DNA from: Methanoculleus marisnigri
GTDB lineage: Archaea; Halobacteriota; Methanomicrobia; Methanomicrobiales; Methanoculleaceae
Assembly (NCBI GenBank): GCA_002503885.1
Contig: DASQ01000008.1
Span: forward strand, 1 to 7,902
Length of the DNA: 7,902 nt
Direction of reading: 5' to 3'
Shown here: positions 1 to 5,390 of the stretch, in pieces
Numbering within the stretch: position 1 is the stretch's first letter
How the letters are laid out: every line of letters starts with the position of its first letter
Made by a program: the position numbers and the translations under genes
The notes under the pieces: model-generated
The model's input: only the letters and a program-made list of their open reading frames with translations
The model's database searches: none
What the model was told of the DNA's origin: nothing

Positions 1-19
1 TCAGGGCGGGGTAGTTCAC
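1..19 (+). mobile_element. Right-end remnant of a second tnpB-type IS (continues left of the window)
   Basis: The last 17 bases of this segment (agggcggggtagttcac) are identical to the terminal 17 bases of the element that ends at 1512. They comprise the 3' arm of the right-end hairpin (agggcgggg, 3-11) and the terminal tagttcac (12-19). The window therefore opens inside the right end of another copy, or a close relative, in the same orientation. If its RNA is organised like that of other TnpB elements, its guide would be read from base 20 onward (atctgatcgaatcgag). The tnpB gene and left end are outside the window, so it cannot be told whether that copy is complete. Confidence 0.8.
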
Positions 20-182
20 ATCTGATCGAATCGAGATCGTGTACTGCTGAAATGGACTGGCTGCTGATCATCCTGACTGTAGCGGGCCTCGTGGTCTTCG
101 AGACCGTATCGAGCATCGATAACGCCATCATCAACGCCGACGTCCTCGCGACGATGGGGGAGAAGGCCCGCAGGTGGTTCCT

Positions 183-187
183 TTTAT
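183..187 (+). other. IS target pentanucleotide / probable TnpB TAM (TTTAT)
   Basis: IS200/IS605-family elements insert just 3' of a short T-rich target without duplicating it, and the same motif serves as the target-adjacent motif (TAM) for the element's TnpB nuclease. Frame restoration of the host gene places the left boundary after base 187, so the bases immediately 5' are TTTAT. The boundary is derived from the restored frame; the TAM role is inferred from the family. Confidence 0.7.
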
Positions 188-197
188 CTCGCGGGGT

Positions 198-258
198 CGA
201 AGGGGCGGAGCGGGAAGACCCCGGCCTTCAGGCCGGGGATGAAAGCGGAGCCCCTTCG
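198..258 (+). repeat. Nested left-end stem-loop of the tnpB element
   Basis: An outer 9-bp perfect inverted repeat (cgaaggggc at 198-206, gccccttcg at 250-258) encloses a perfect 8-bp hairpin (ccccggcc at 219-226, loop ttca, ggccgggg at 231-238). It begins 10 bases inside the left boundary. Subterminal hairpins are the DNA structures recognised by the single-strand transposase of this family. The two-tier layout is more elaborate than a simple left-end hairpin. Confidence 0.75.
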
Positions 259-276
259 TCATAGGATTATAGAAAC

Positions 277-285
277 ACATTTAAC
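277..285 (+). promoter_or_regulatory. Possible TATA box for tnpB
   Basis: An AT-rich acatttaac lies about 30 bases before the tnpB ATG at 310. With the usual archaeal spacing, transcription would begin only a few bases upstream of the start codon. The match is weak, and the leader has no clear GGAGG ribosome site, which fits a near-leaderless message. Confidence 0.3.
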
Positions 286-309
286 ACTGTAAGTGGGATA
301 CACTATCGT

Positions 310-1464
310 ATGCTTCAAGCCTACGAGTATCGGATGTATCCTACTCAAACGCAGATTCCGCTGCTCATGAGACACGTCCATGCTTGTCGGTTTGTGTACA
401 ACTATTCATTAGAACAAAAGATCCGGGCGTACGAGCAGGACGGTAAACGAATATCGTGTTTCGATCTAAACAATCGGCTCCCCACACTCAAAGCAGAGTA
501 TCCGTGGTTGGCCGACGTAAACTCACAGTCGCTCCAGTACGCGAACCGGAATCTCGATAACGCCTTCACCCGGTTCTTCCGCGAGAAGAAGGGGTTTCCT
601 AAGTTTAAGTCGAAGAAGAATCCGGTACAGTCGTTTCAGGTACCCCAGCATTATCATATCGATTTCGAACGATGTCGTGTTCGACTTCCGAAGATCGGTG
701 ACATTAAAACGATTGTACACCGTACGTTCTCCGGGAAGATGAAGTACGCGACAGTCTCGGTAACGTCTACCGGAAAGTGGTTCGTGAGCATTCTTGTTGA
801 TGATGAACTGCCTGAACCAGGCCCGGTACCGTTTTCATCTGAAACCACGATCGGGATCGATGTTGGCCTGACAGATTTCGCAACCGTCTCGACCGGCGAG
901 AAGGTTGCGAATCCCCGATACCTGAAGAATTCACTGCAACGCCTGAAGGTGTTGCAACGACGTGTATCGCGGAAAGTAAAAGGATCACAGAACCGGCAGA
1001 AGGCGATCCGGAAGTTAGCTACGTGTCATGAGAAGATTGCAAACCAGCGAAACGATTTCCTGCATAAACTCTCTTTTCGAGTTGTATGCGAGAACCAAGC
1101 AATAGCGGTGGAATCGTTGAACATCGCCGGTATGCAGAAAAACCATACGTTGGCACGGAGTATCAGCGACGTATCGTGGAGTACGTTCTTTACGATGCTG
1201 GAGTACAAGTGCCGGAAGTACGGAAAGACGCTTCTCATGATCGGGAGATTCGATCCGTCATCGAAAATCTGTAACTGCTGCGGGTATATGAACCGGGATC
1301 TGAAATTGTCGGATCGCGAATGGACGTGTCCCGACTGTGGTACAGTTCACGATCGAGATAGTAACGCAGCGATCAATATCAAGAAGTTCGCCCTACAAGA
1401 GCAGAACCTTGTCGGAGTAGCAGGTGCGGAACGCGCCGAAGAGCCTGTGGACTCGCCTCAATAG
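310..1464 (+). CDS. tnpB: TnpB RNA-guided nuclease (OrfB / IS1341 type)
   Basis: A 384-residue protein of normal TnpB length. It opens with the typical MLQAYEYRMYPTQTQ. The split RuvC nuclease domain is complete: IGIDVGLTDF with Asp184, AVESLNIAGM with Glu268, and the C-terminal HDRDSNAAINI at 347-357 containing the third acidic residue. Between them is a zinc-ribbon with Cys321, Cys324, Cys340 and Cys343. Proteins of this family bind an RNA made from the element's right end and cut DNA next to a TAM, favouring element retention after excision; they are not needed for transposition chemistry. No stop or frameshift is visible, so it may be active. The C-terminal tail (AERAEEPVDSPQ) overlaps the probable guide RNA region. 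Its sequence differs clearly from the TnpB at 7696, so the two belong to different subgroups. Confidence 0.95.
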   Translation: MLQAYEYRMYPTQTQIPLLMRHVHACRFVYNYSLEQKIRAYEQDGKRISCFDLNNRLPTLKAEYPWLADVNSQSLQYANRNLDNAFTRFFREKKGFPKFKSKKNPVQSFQVPQHYHIDFERCRVRLPKIGDIKTIVHRTFSGKMKYATVSVTSTGKWFVSILVDDELPEPGPVPFSSETTIGIDVGLTDFATVSTGEKVANPRYLKNSLQRLKVLQRRVSRKVKGSQNRQKAIRKLATCHEKIANQRNDFLHKLSFRVVCENQAIAVESLNIAGMQKNHTLARSISDVSWSTFFTMLEYKCRKYGKTLLMIGRFDPSSKICNCCGYMNRDLKLSDREWTCPDCGTVHDRDSNAAINIKKFALQEQNLVGVAGAERAEEPVDSPQ

Positions 1465-1530
1465 GGGGAGAATGAAGCAGGAAGCCCCGCCCTAAAGGGC
1501 GGGGTAGTTCACGGGGTCTGGTCTTCGCGG
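1390..1530 (+). ncRNA. Probable right-end RNA (omega/reRNA) with genomic guide
   Basis: In TnpB elements the guide RNA scaffold spans the 3' end of tnpB and the right end, and the guide is read from flanking DNA. Here the 3' tnpB tail, the linker ggggagaatgaagcaggaag and the hairpin at 1485-1504 would form the scaffold, ending with tagttcac at 1512. The guide would start at 1513 (ggggtctggtcttcgcgg) and matches the host DUF475 gene. The 5' and 3' limits are rough, since no transcript is known. The class is inferred from position and family. Confidence 0.5.
1485..1504 (+). repeat. Right-end hairpin of the tnpB element
   Basis: Perfect 9-bp stem ccccgccct (1485-1493) and agggcgggg (1496-1504) with a two-base aa loop, ending 8 bases before the element's right boundary. 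The 3' arm and the terminal octamer recur at 3-19. It is the expected TnpA recognition structure and the probable 3' stem of the guide RNA scaffold. Confidence 0.85.
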
Positions 1531-2371
1531 TCTTCGTGGTCCGGGGGCTCCTGCCGTGGATGATCGTCTGGGCGACGACCCCGTCGCTCGGGCCTGTCGG
1601 GGCGCTGCTCGCGACATTCTCGAGCGATCCTGCGGTCGTGGCTGCGATCGAGGAGTCGGCGCCGATCCTCCTGATCTTCGGGGGAACGTTCCTTGTCTTT
1701 CTCTTCTTCCACTGGCTCTTCGTGGAGGAGAAGAGCTGCGGGCTCAGGAGCGAGCGATTCTTCTCCCGGCAGGCCGTCTGGTTCTATGCGGTCGTCTCGA
1801 TCCTGCTCGCCGCCCTTGTCTGGTTCGCTCTTTCGATCAACGTCATGATGGGGTTCGCGGCCGTGCTTGGCTCCACTGCCTTCTTCATCGTCCACGGGTT
1901 CAGGCAGAACGCCGAGGCGCAGGAGGCCCGGCTGACGAAACCCGGGATGTCGGACCTCTCGAAGATCGCCTATCTCGAGGTCCTCGACGCGACCTTCTCG
2001 ATTGACGGCGTCATCGGTGCCTTTGCTTTCACCCTCTCGGTTCCCCTCATCCTGATAGGGAACGGTATCGGGGCCTTCGTGGTCAGGGAACTGACCGTCC
2101 GGGGTGTCGACCGGATCAGGAGTTACTGTTACCTCAAGAACGGGGCGATGTACTCCATCCTGGTGCTCGGGACGATCATGCTCGCGGACAGCTTCGGGTT
2201 CCATATCCCCACCTGGCTCTCGCCGGTGGCGACATTTGCCATCGTCGGGTACTTCCTCTTCCGGTCGGTGCAGGAGCAGAAGAAGGGGGCGGCGGGCGCC
2301 GTGTGACCTGCTCTCCGCGCCTCCCATCGCCTGTTTTTCACCGTTGCGCCGCATCTCCCGGGGTTTGAAAA

Positions 2372-2379
2372 GGTTTATC
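2372..2379 (+). promoter_or_regulatory. Archaeal TATA box for the flavin reductase gene
   Basis: The stretch gaaaaggtttatcc (2367-2380) combines a purine-rich BRE-like segment and a ggtttatc box. A start of transcription about 25 bases downstream falls near 2400-2403, right at the ATG (2406). The message would then be almost leaderless. The GGAGG at 2386-2390 would lie outside the transcript and is too far from the ATG to act as a ribosome site. An oligo-T (2333-2337) follows the upstream DUF475 gene and may end its transcript. Confidence 0.55.
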
Positions 2380-2405
2380 CGGGTCGGAGGACGAAACGTA
2401 GTCCC

Positions 2406-2981
2406 ATGGCGAAGCAATCTATTGGCCCACGGACTCTCCTCTACCCGCACCCGGACCTGATCATCGGGACCTACGATCCGGCCGGCCGGCCGGATGTCAT
2501 GGCCGCCGCATGGGGCGGCATCTGCTCTTCACGCCCCCCGGCGGTGGCGGTCTCGGTCCAGAAGACCCGGCAGACCTACGAGAACCTGATCGAGCGGCGC
2601 GAGTTCACGATCAGCATACCTTCGGTGGATTACGTGAAGGAGGCGGACTACTTCGGTATCGTCTCCGGCCGGGATACAGATAAGTTCGCCGCGACCAATC
2701 TGACGCCGGTGAAAGGCGACCTGGTGGACGCCCCGTATGTCGGGGAGTTCCCGGTGGTTATCGAGTGCCGGCTCCTCCAGACGGTCGAGGTCGGGATGCA
2801 CACCCAGTTCATCGGCGAGATCCTGGACGTGAAAGTGGACGAGAGCGTCCTCGGGCCGGACGGCAAGCCCGATATCGAGAAGGTCCGACCGTTCGCCTAC
2901 GACTCGATGCGGCAGGAGTACTACGGGTTCGGGAAGGTGCTCGCGAAGGCCTTCTCGGCGGGGAAGGAACTCAAAAAGTAA
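2406..2981 (+). CDS. Flavoredoxin-like flavin reductase family protein
   Basis: A 191-residue cytosolic protein with the FMN-binding split-barrel fold of the flavin reductase/flavoredoxin family. Landmarks are AAAWGGICSSRPP (33-45), the following AVAVSVQKTRQTYENLIE strand-helix and SGRDTDKFAA (87-96), the usual FMN phosphate and ring-contacting region. Methanogen and sulfate-reducer members act as electron carriers or NAD(P)H:flavin reductases with bound FMN; the true partner cannot be told from sequence. Length is normal and the frame intact. The start at 2406 is chosen because the family begins about 10-15 residues before the first strand and the promoter lies just upstream. It is a single-gene unit, closed by an oligo-T stretch. 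Of its neighbours in 1-5000 it is one of the few undamaged genes. Confidence 0.88.
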   Translation: MAKQSIGPRTLLYPHPDLIIGTYDPAGRPDVMAAAWGGICSSRPPAVAVSVQKTRQTYENLIERREFTISIPSVDYVKEADYFGIVSGRDTDKFAATNLTPVKGDLVDAPYVGEFPVVIECRLLQTVEVGMHTQFIGEILDVKVDESVLGPDGKPDIEKVRPFAYDSMRQEYYGFGKVLAKAFSAGKELKK

Positions 2982-2983
2982 CC

Positions 2984-2990
2984 TTTTTTT
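2984..2990 (+). terminator. Oligo-T terminator after the flavin reductase gene
   Basis: Seven consecutive T residues begin three bases after the TAA. Archaeal RNA polymerase terminates at such U-tracts without needing a hairpin. Confidence 0.65.
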
Positions 2991-3146
2991 CACGGACCCG
3001 AGCGGGGCCTGGGTTCACCGCTGTTGGCTGGCACCGTGGTCACAGGTCCGGCAGGGGGCGCATCGGGGCGGAGGATCTCTGCGGCAGGACCGGCGTCGCA
3101 TGACACGGCTGTGCGAGGATGGTCGTCGGAACCGTCGGGTATTATC

Positions 3147-3155
3147 AAATATATC
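3147..3155 (+). promoter_or_regulatory. TATA-like box upstream of the decayed histidine kinase
   Basis: The sequence aaatatatc sits in a locally AT-rich island (about 3140-3245) within the roughly 260-base gap between the flavin reductase and the kinase remnant. The rest of the gap shows no credible gene on either strand. If used, transcription would start near 3175-3180, on top of the palindrome at 3170-3181. The box may be a relic, since the gene it serves is damaged. Confidence 0.4.
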
Positions 3156-3169
3156 CCTACTTGGGCTCT

Positions 3170-3181
3170 AACTCCGGAGTT
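3170..3181. repeat. Perfect 12-bp palindrome (aactccggagtt)
   Basis: The palindrome lies about 20 bases downstream of the TATA-like box, where a transcription start is expected. Its position fits an operator for a dimeric repressor, but nothing else identifies a regulator and chance is possible. Confidence 0.35.
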
Positions 3182-3241
3182 CCACGTTCTAGTAATGTTG
3201 TGATATTTCGATAGGTTATTATGGAGTAACCTGGGTATAAT

Positions 3242-4208
3242 AGGAACTGGGAGCGTTGCAGATGGTTCGGTATTCAATGCACCCGGGAATTCCTCATCGG
3301 GAAGTCGCCCTGGGAACTATCGAGCCCCGTTCAGCCGGACGGTCTCCCGGCGTTTGAAAGCGCTGTTGAGAAGATGCAGGCAGCGTATGCCGGGCAGCCG
3401 CAGTTCTTCGAATGGCGGATCGCTGCACCGAGCGGGAAGCGTTATGATGTGGAGATGAGCGCGAGCCGGCTGGACGTGAAAGGCCCGCGCCAGCTTCAGG
3501 CCATTGTCCGGGACGTCACCGACCGGAAGCGGACACAAGCTGCCCTGATAGCCGCGAACCGGAAGATGCACCTGCTCTCCAGCATCACCCGGCACGACAT
3601 CCTGAACCAGCTGACCGTCCTTCAGGGTTACCTGGGGCTCACGAGAGATCAGGTGACCGATTCGGTTCTCCTCGGGTACCTGGACCGGCAGCAGGAGGCC
3701 ATCGGATTCGTCAGCCGCCAGATTGCATTCACCCGGGATTACCAAGGACCTGGGGGTCCGGGCCCCGGAGTATCAGGGACTTCGTGAGTGCGTGGCCCGG
3801 GCGGCGGCAGGCCTCAACTCCCGGGATCTCACCCTCGTTACCGAAGTCGACGGATTTGAGGTCTATGCCGATCCGATGCTGGAGAAGGCTTTCTACAACC
3901 TCTTTGGGGATGCAGTCCTGTATGCCGGGCCGGCCCCGACGGTCGGGGTTCACTGTCAGCGCCGGGAGAGGAGCCTCGTTATTGTCGTTGAAGACGATGG
4001 TCCCGGGATACCGGCAGGCGAAAAAGAGAAGATATTCATACGTGGTTTTGGTAAGAACACGGGTCTCGGGCTCTTCCTGGTGCGAGAGATCCTCTCGACT
4101 ACCGGGATCGCCATCCGGGAGACCGGAGAGCCCGGGAAGAGTGCACGGTTCGAGATCGTGGTGCCGGAGGGTGGCTGGCGGGTCAGGGGTGCTGCAACCG
4201 GTGTTTGA
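3242..4208 (+). pseudogene. PAS-domain sensor histidine kinase, frameshifted
   Basis: The remains read, in order: a partial PAS domain (GKSPWELSSPVQPDG then QFFEWRIAAPSG, to about 3530), a dimerisation/phosphoacceptor helix with SITRHDILNQLTVLQGYL (phospho-His codon 3593-3595), and an HATPase domain with VEDDGPGIP and GFGKNTGLGLFL. Frame is lost in taccaaggacc (3740-3750): dropping one A changes the nonsense YQGPGGPG into YQDLGVRAPEYQ and joins the two halves. The PAS start is also disturbed: ADGSVFNA (3258-3281) is in one frame and REFLIGKSPWEL (from 3284) in another, with less than the usual spacing, suggesting a small deletion. The N-box reads FYNLFGDAV where DNA is expected, so the Mg-ATP Asn is missing. 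No receiver domain or regulator gene is next to it. The left limit is approximate. Confidence 0.82.
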
Positions 4209-4243
4209 GAAGATGCGGTCGTCTTAAGGTACACTAAGAATCG

Positions 4244-4408
4244 TCACCGCCGGCGGTCCCGCTTCGCCTCGACCCACCGCTTTCTCTTCCCGCACCGTTC
4301 GCACCGCTGCTCCCACTCGATGACGTTTGAGGAGTATTCGTCGTATCCCCGCTTCCTGCCCCACCGGTGGAGCCCGATTCTGCAGAGGATGAGACCGATG
4401 GTCGTCAT
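4244..4408 (-). CDS. Small putative zinc-binding protein, 54 residues
   Basis: An ATG-to-TGA frame on the minus strand encodes a very basic protein. It has LCRIGLHRW near the start (Cys9, His14) and RCERCGKRKRW later (Cys36, Cys39), a spacing that resembles small zinc-ribbon proteins such as the phage-associated DUF1660 type (C-x4-H ... C-x2-C). Two C-x-x-C or C-x4-H ligand pairs 27 residues apart could bind one zinc ion. It converges on the broken kinase and diverges from the glycine-zipper gene. No strong ribosome site precedes the ATG. Function is unknown; a nucleic-acid role is only a guess from the charge and metal ligands. It could also be a chance frame, but the ligand pattern argues against that. 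Confidence 0.6.
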   Translation of the reverse strand: MTTIGLILCRIGLHRWGRKRGYDEYSSNVIEWEQRCERCGKRKRWVEAKRDRRR

Positions 4409-4504
4409 GGTTGTCGTAGCGTTGTCATCCCACGGCGGGATGAATGTTGCCTTTCCCCCCGGTGGGCGGCTTTCATGTCGATTTTGCGTGAGGCAGCGTC
4501 CGGT

Positions 4505-4563
4505 AAGGTTTTTATTCCCTGGTTCAAGAACCTTTACAATCGGATAGCAGAACGGAGGGATAA
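4505..4563 (+). promoter_or_regulatory. TATA box and ribosome binding site of the glycine-zipper/coiled-coil operon
   Basis: The stretch aaggtttttattccc (4505-4519) is a typical archaeal BRE/TATA segment and predicts a start near 4537. A strong ribosome site GGAGG at 4554-4558 lies five bases before the ATG at 4564, which fixes that start codon. The 155-base gap between this gene and the divergent small gene holds nothing else that I recognise. Confidence 0.6.
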
Positions 4564-4954
4564 ATGGCGTTTATTTGCTATGGTCAGGGAGTGTCGTCCC
4601 GTTACCGCGATTTCGTGGAGCGGCTGATGTCGCAGCTTGCGCTCAGGGGCACGGAGATCACGCACCAGAATATCGGGGATACGTCTTCGAGGATGGACGT
4701 CCGGCATACCGGGGAGCAGGGACAGATGGAGATCACCATTGACCAGGAGAATGTCCGGGTGAGCTACACCGTCGACCGGGAGCGCAAAAGAGGTCCAGAA
4801 GGGGATCGCGGGAGCCATCGCCGGGGCCGGCCTCGGCGGTCTCCTCGACGGCATCATCCGGGGCGATCGGGATGTCGGCGACGTCATCGGCGGTGCCCTC
4901 GGGGGTGCGGCAGCCGGCGGGGCATACGGGGCATATGACGGCTACGAGCCATGA
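4564..4954 (+). pseudogene. Glycine-zipper protein with a one-base frameshift
   Basis: The first 75 residues (to codon AAA at 4786) read well but then turn into an arginine-rich nonsense tail ending at 4938. Skipping one A of the run at 4786-4789 gives a 129-residue protein whose C-terminal half is a clear glycine zipper: GAIAGAGLGGLLDGIIRG (83-100) and GDVIGGALGGAAAGGAYGAY (105-124). Such Gly/Ala segments usually insert into or associate with membranes. The N-terminal half has no family I recognise. The lesion could be a true mutation, a sequencing error, or much less likely a programmed +1 shift. The restored frame ends at 4954, overlapping the next gene by 20 bases, while the unshifted frame stops in an ATGA overlap with that gene's start. 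Confidence 0.7.
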
Positions 4955-5354
4955 GGACCGGACCGCGTTTGCCGAGGTGCTTGCAGGGGCGGTCAGGGAC
5001 GTCGAGAACGAACTACAGGCGATCATCGAAGGGCAGGAGGAAGCCCGGGAGGCTCTTCGCGAGCGTGGCCGGCAGAAGCGGGAGGAAGGCGAGGCCCGGA
5101 TCGAAGAGCTGCGCGAACTTCTGGAGGAACTCTACGGTGACCTTCTCGCCGTCCAGGAGGAGATCGAGCTCGCGGCCGTCGAGGGGCAGGATGTCAAAAA
5201 ACCCAGAGCGCGGACGGATAGAGCCGAGATTCTCTATCAGGAGGCAGAAGCGGCACTCGAAGACGGCAACCATGCCATCGTGAAGGCAAAGGCGAAGGCC
5301 GCCCGCACCATGGTGGAGGGCGCCCAGGAACTCCTGGAGAGCGCTGGAGAGTAA
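4935..5354 (+). CDS. Coiled-coil protein, function unknown
   Basis: A 139-residue, soluble, highly charged protein. Residues 18-85 are almost continuous helix with Glu/Arg heptads (for example ARIEELRELLEELYGDLLAV), followed by a break around VKKPRART (87-94) and a second Ala/Glu/Lys-rich helix (95-137). The start at 4935 is chosen because the in-frame extension to 4872 is only the shadow of the glycine-zipper gene. A G-rich segment precedes the ATG, and the overlap with the upstream gene implies translational coupling. A membrane-associating zipper protein and a soluble coiled-coil partner made together suggest a small complex, but this is inference. I do not recognise a family. Confidence 0.75.
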   Translation: MTATSHEDRTAFAEVLAGAVRDVENELQAIIEGQEEAREALRERGRQKREEGEARIEELRELLEELYGDLLAVQEEIELAAVEGQDVKKPRARTDRAEILYQEAEAALEDGNHAIVKAKAKAARTMVEGAQELLESAGE

Positions 5355-5358
5355 GAGT

Positions 5359-5381
5359 CCGGGGAGACCGGGTTCTCCCGG
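5359..5381. terminator. Possible bidirectional terminator hairpin between convergent genes
   Basis: In the 36-base gap between the coiled-coil gene and the convergent radical SAM gene, ccggggaga (5359-5367) can pair with tctcccgg (5374-5381), leaving one bulged G. There is no strong U-tract on either side, so the role is uncertain. Confidence 0.35.
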
Positions 5382-5390
5382 CCCCTTCTC

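Larger units (their letters stand above)
188..1512 (+). mobile_element. tnpB-only (IS1341-type) IS200/IS605-family element, 1325 bp
   Basis: The element carries one gene, an intact tnpB, flanked by subterminal hairpins (219-238 on the left, 1485-1504 on the right), with no terminal inverted repeats and no target duplication, as expected for this family. Both ends are fixed by the host gene: excising exactly 188-1512 restores a DUF475 frame with a Trp-Gly at the seam. The right end finishes in tagttcac, matching 12-19 of the window. No Y1 transposase lies inside, so it must have moved with TnpA supplied in trans. A candidate transposase gene lies at 7218-7646, though its element's ends look different. 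The insert appears less GC-rich than the surrounding genes, consistent with foreign origin. Confidence 0.88.
52..2306 (+). pseudogene. DUF475 / TerC-like integral membrane protein, interrupted by an IS (188-1512)
   Basis: Joining 52-187 to 1513-2306 gives one uninterrupted 309-residue frame that reads through the junction as ...RWFLL-W-GLVFAVFVVRG, with the W codon formed across it. The product is a polytopic membrane protein. It has the two repeated acidic helices typical of TerC-like families: ETVSSIDNA (residues 17-25, before the IS) and EVLDATFSIDG (after it). In this clan such motifs are thought to bind or move metal ions, and tellurite resistance is the historical phenotype. The 5' piece alone encodes about 45 native residues before running into IS sequence. 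The 3' piece has an in-frame GTG at 1536 and could be translated by itself, but it lacks the first acidic helix, so loss of function is likely. No clear ribosome site precedes the ATG at 52; only 32 bases separate it from an upstream IS end, so its native promoter is probably displaced. The family assignment is from recall of sequence features. Confidence 0.85.

Noticed and set aside
1509..2450. 313-codon open frame on the minus strand
   Set aside because: It is antisense to the DUF475 3' part, dominated by Arg, Glu, Asp and Pro as expected for the reverse of a GC-rich gene, and shows no domain.
2990..3277. 95-codon minus-strand frame in the gap after the flavin reductase
   Set aside because: Composition is Pro/Thr-rich and non-committal, it covers the promoter-like AT island, and no ribosome site or family motif is present.
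4786..4792. Programmed +1 frameshift site in the glycine-zipper gene
   Set aside because: An A4 run followed by G is a common site for mutation or sequencing error, and I see no rare codon, stop codon or stimulatory structure typical of programmed +1 shifting; kept only as a minor alternative.
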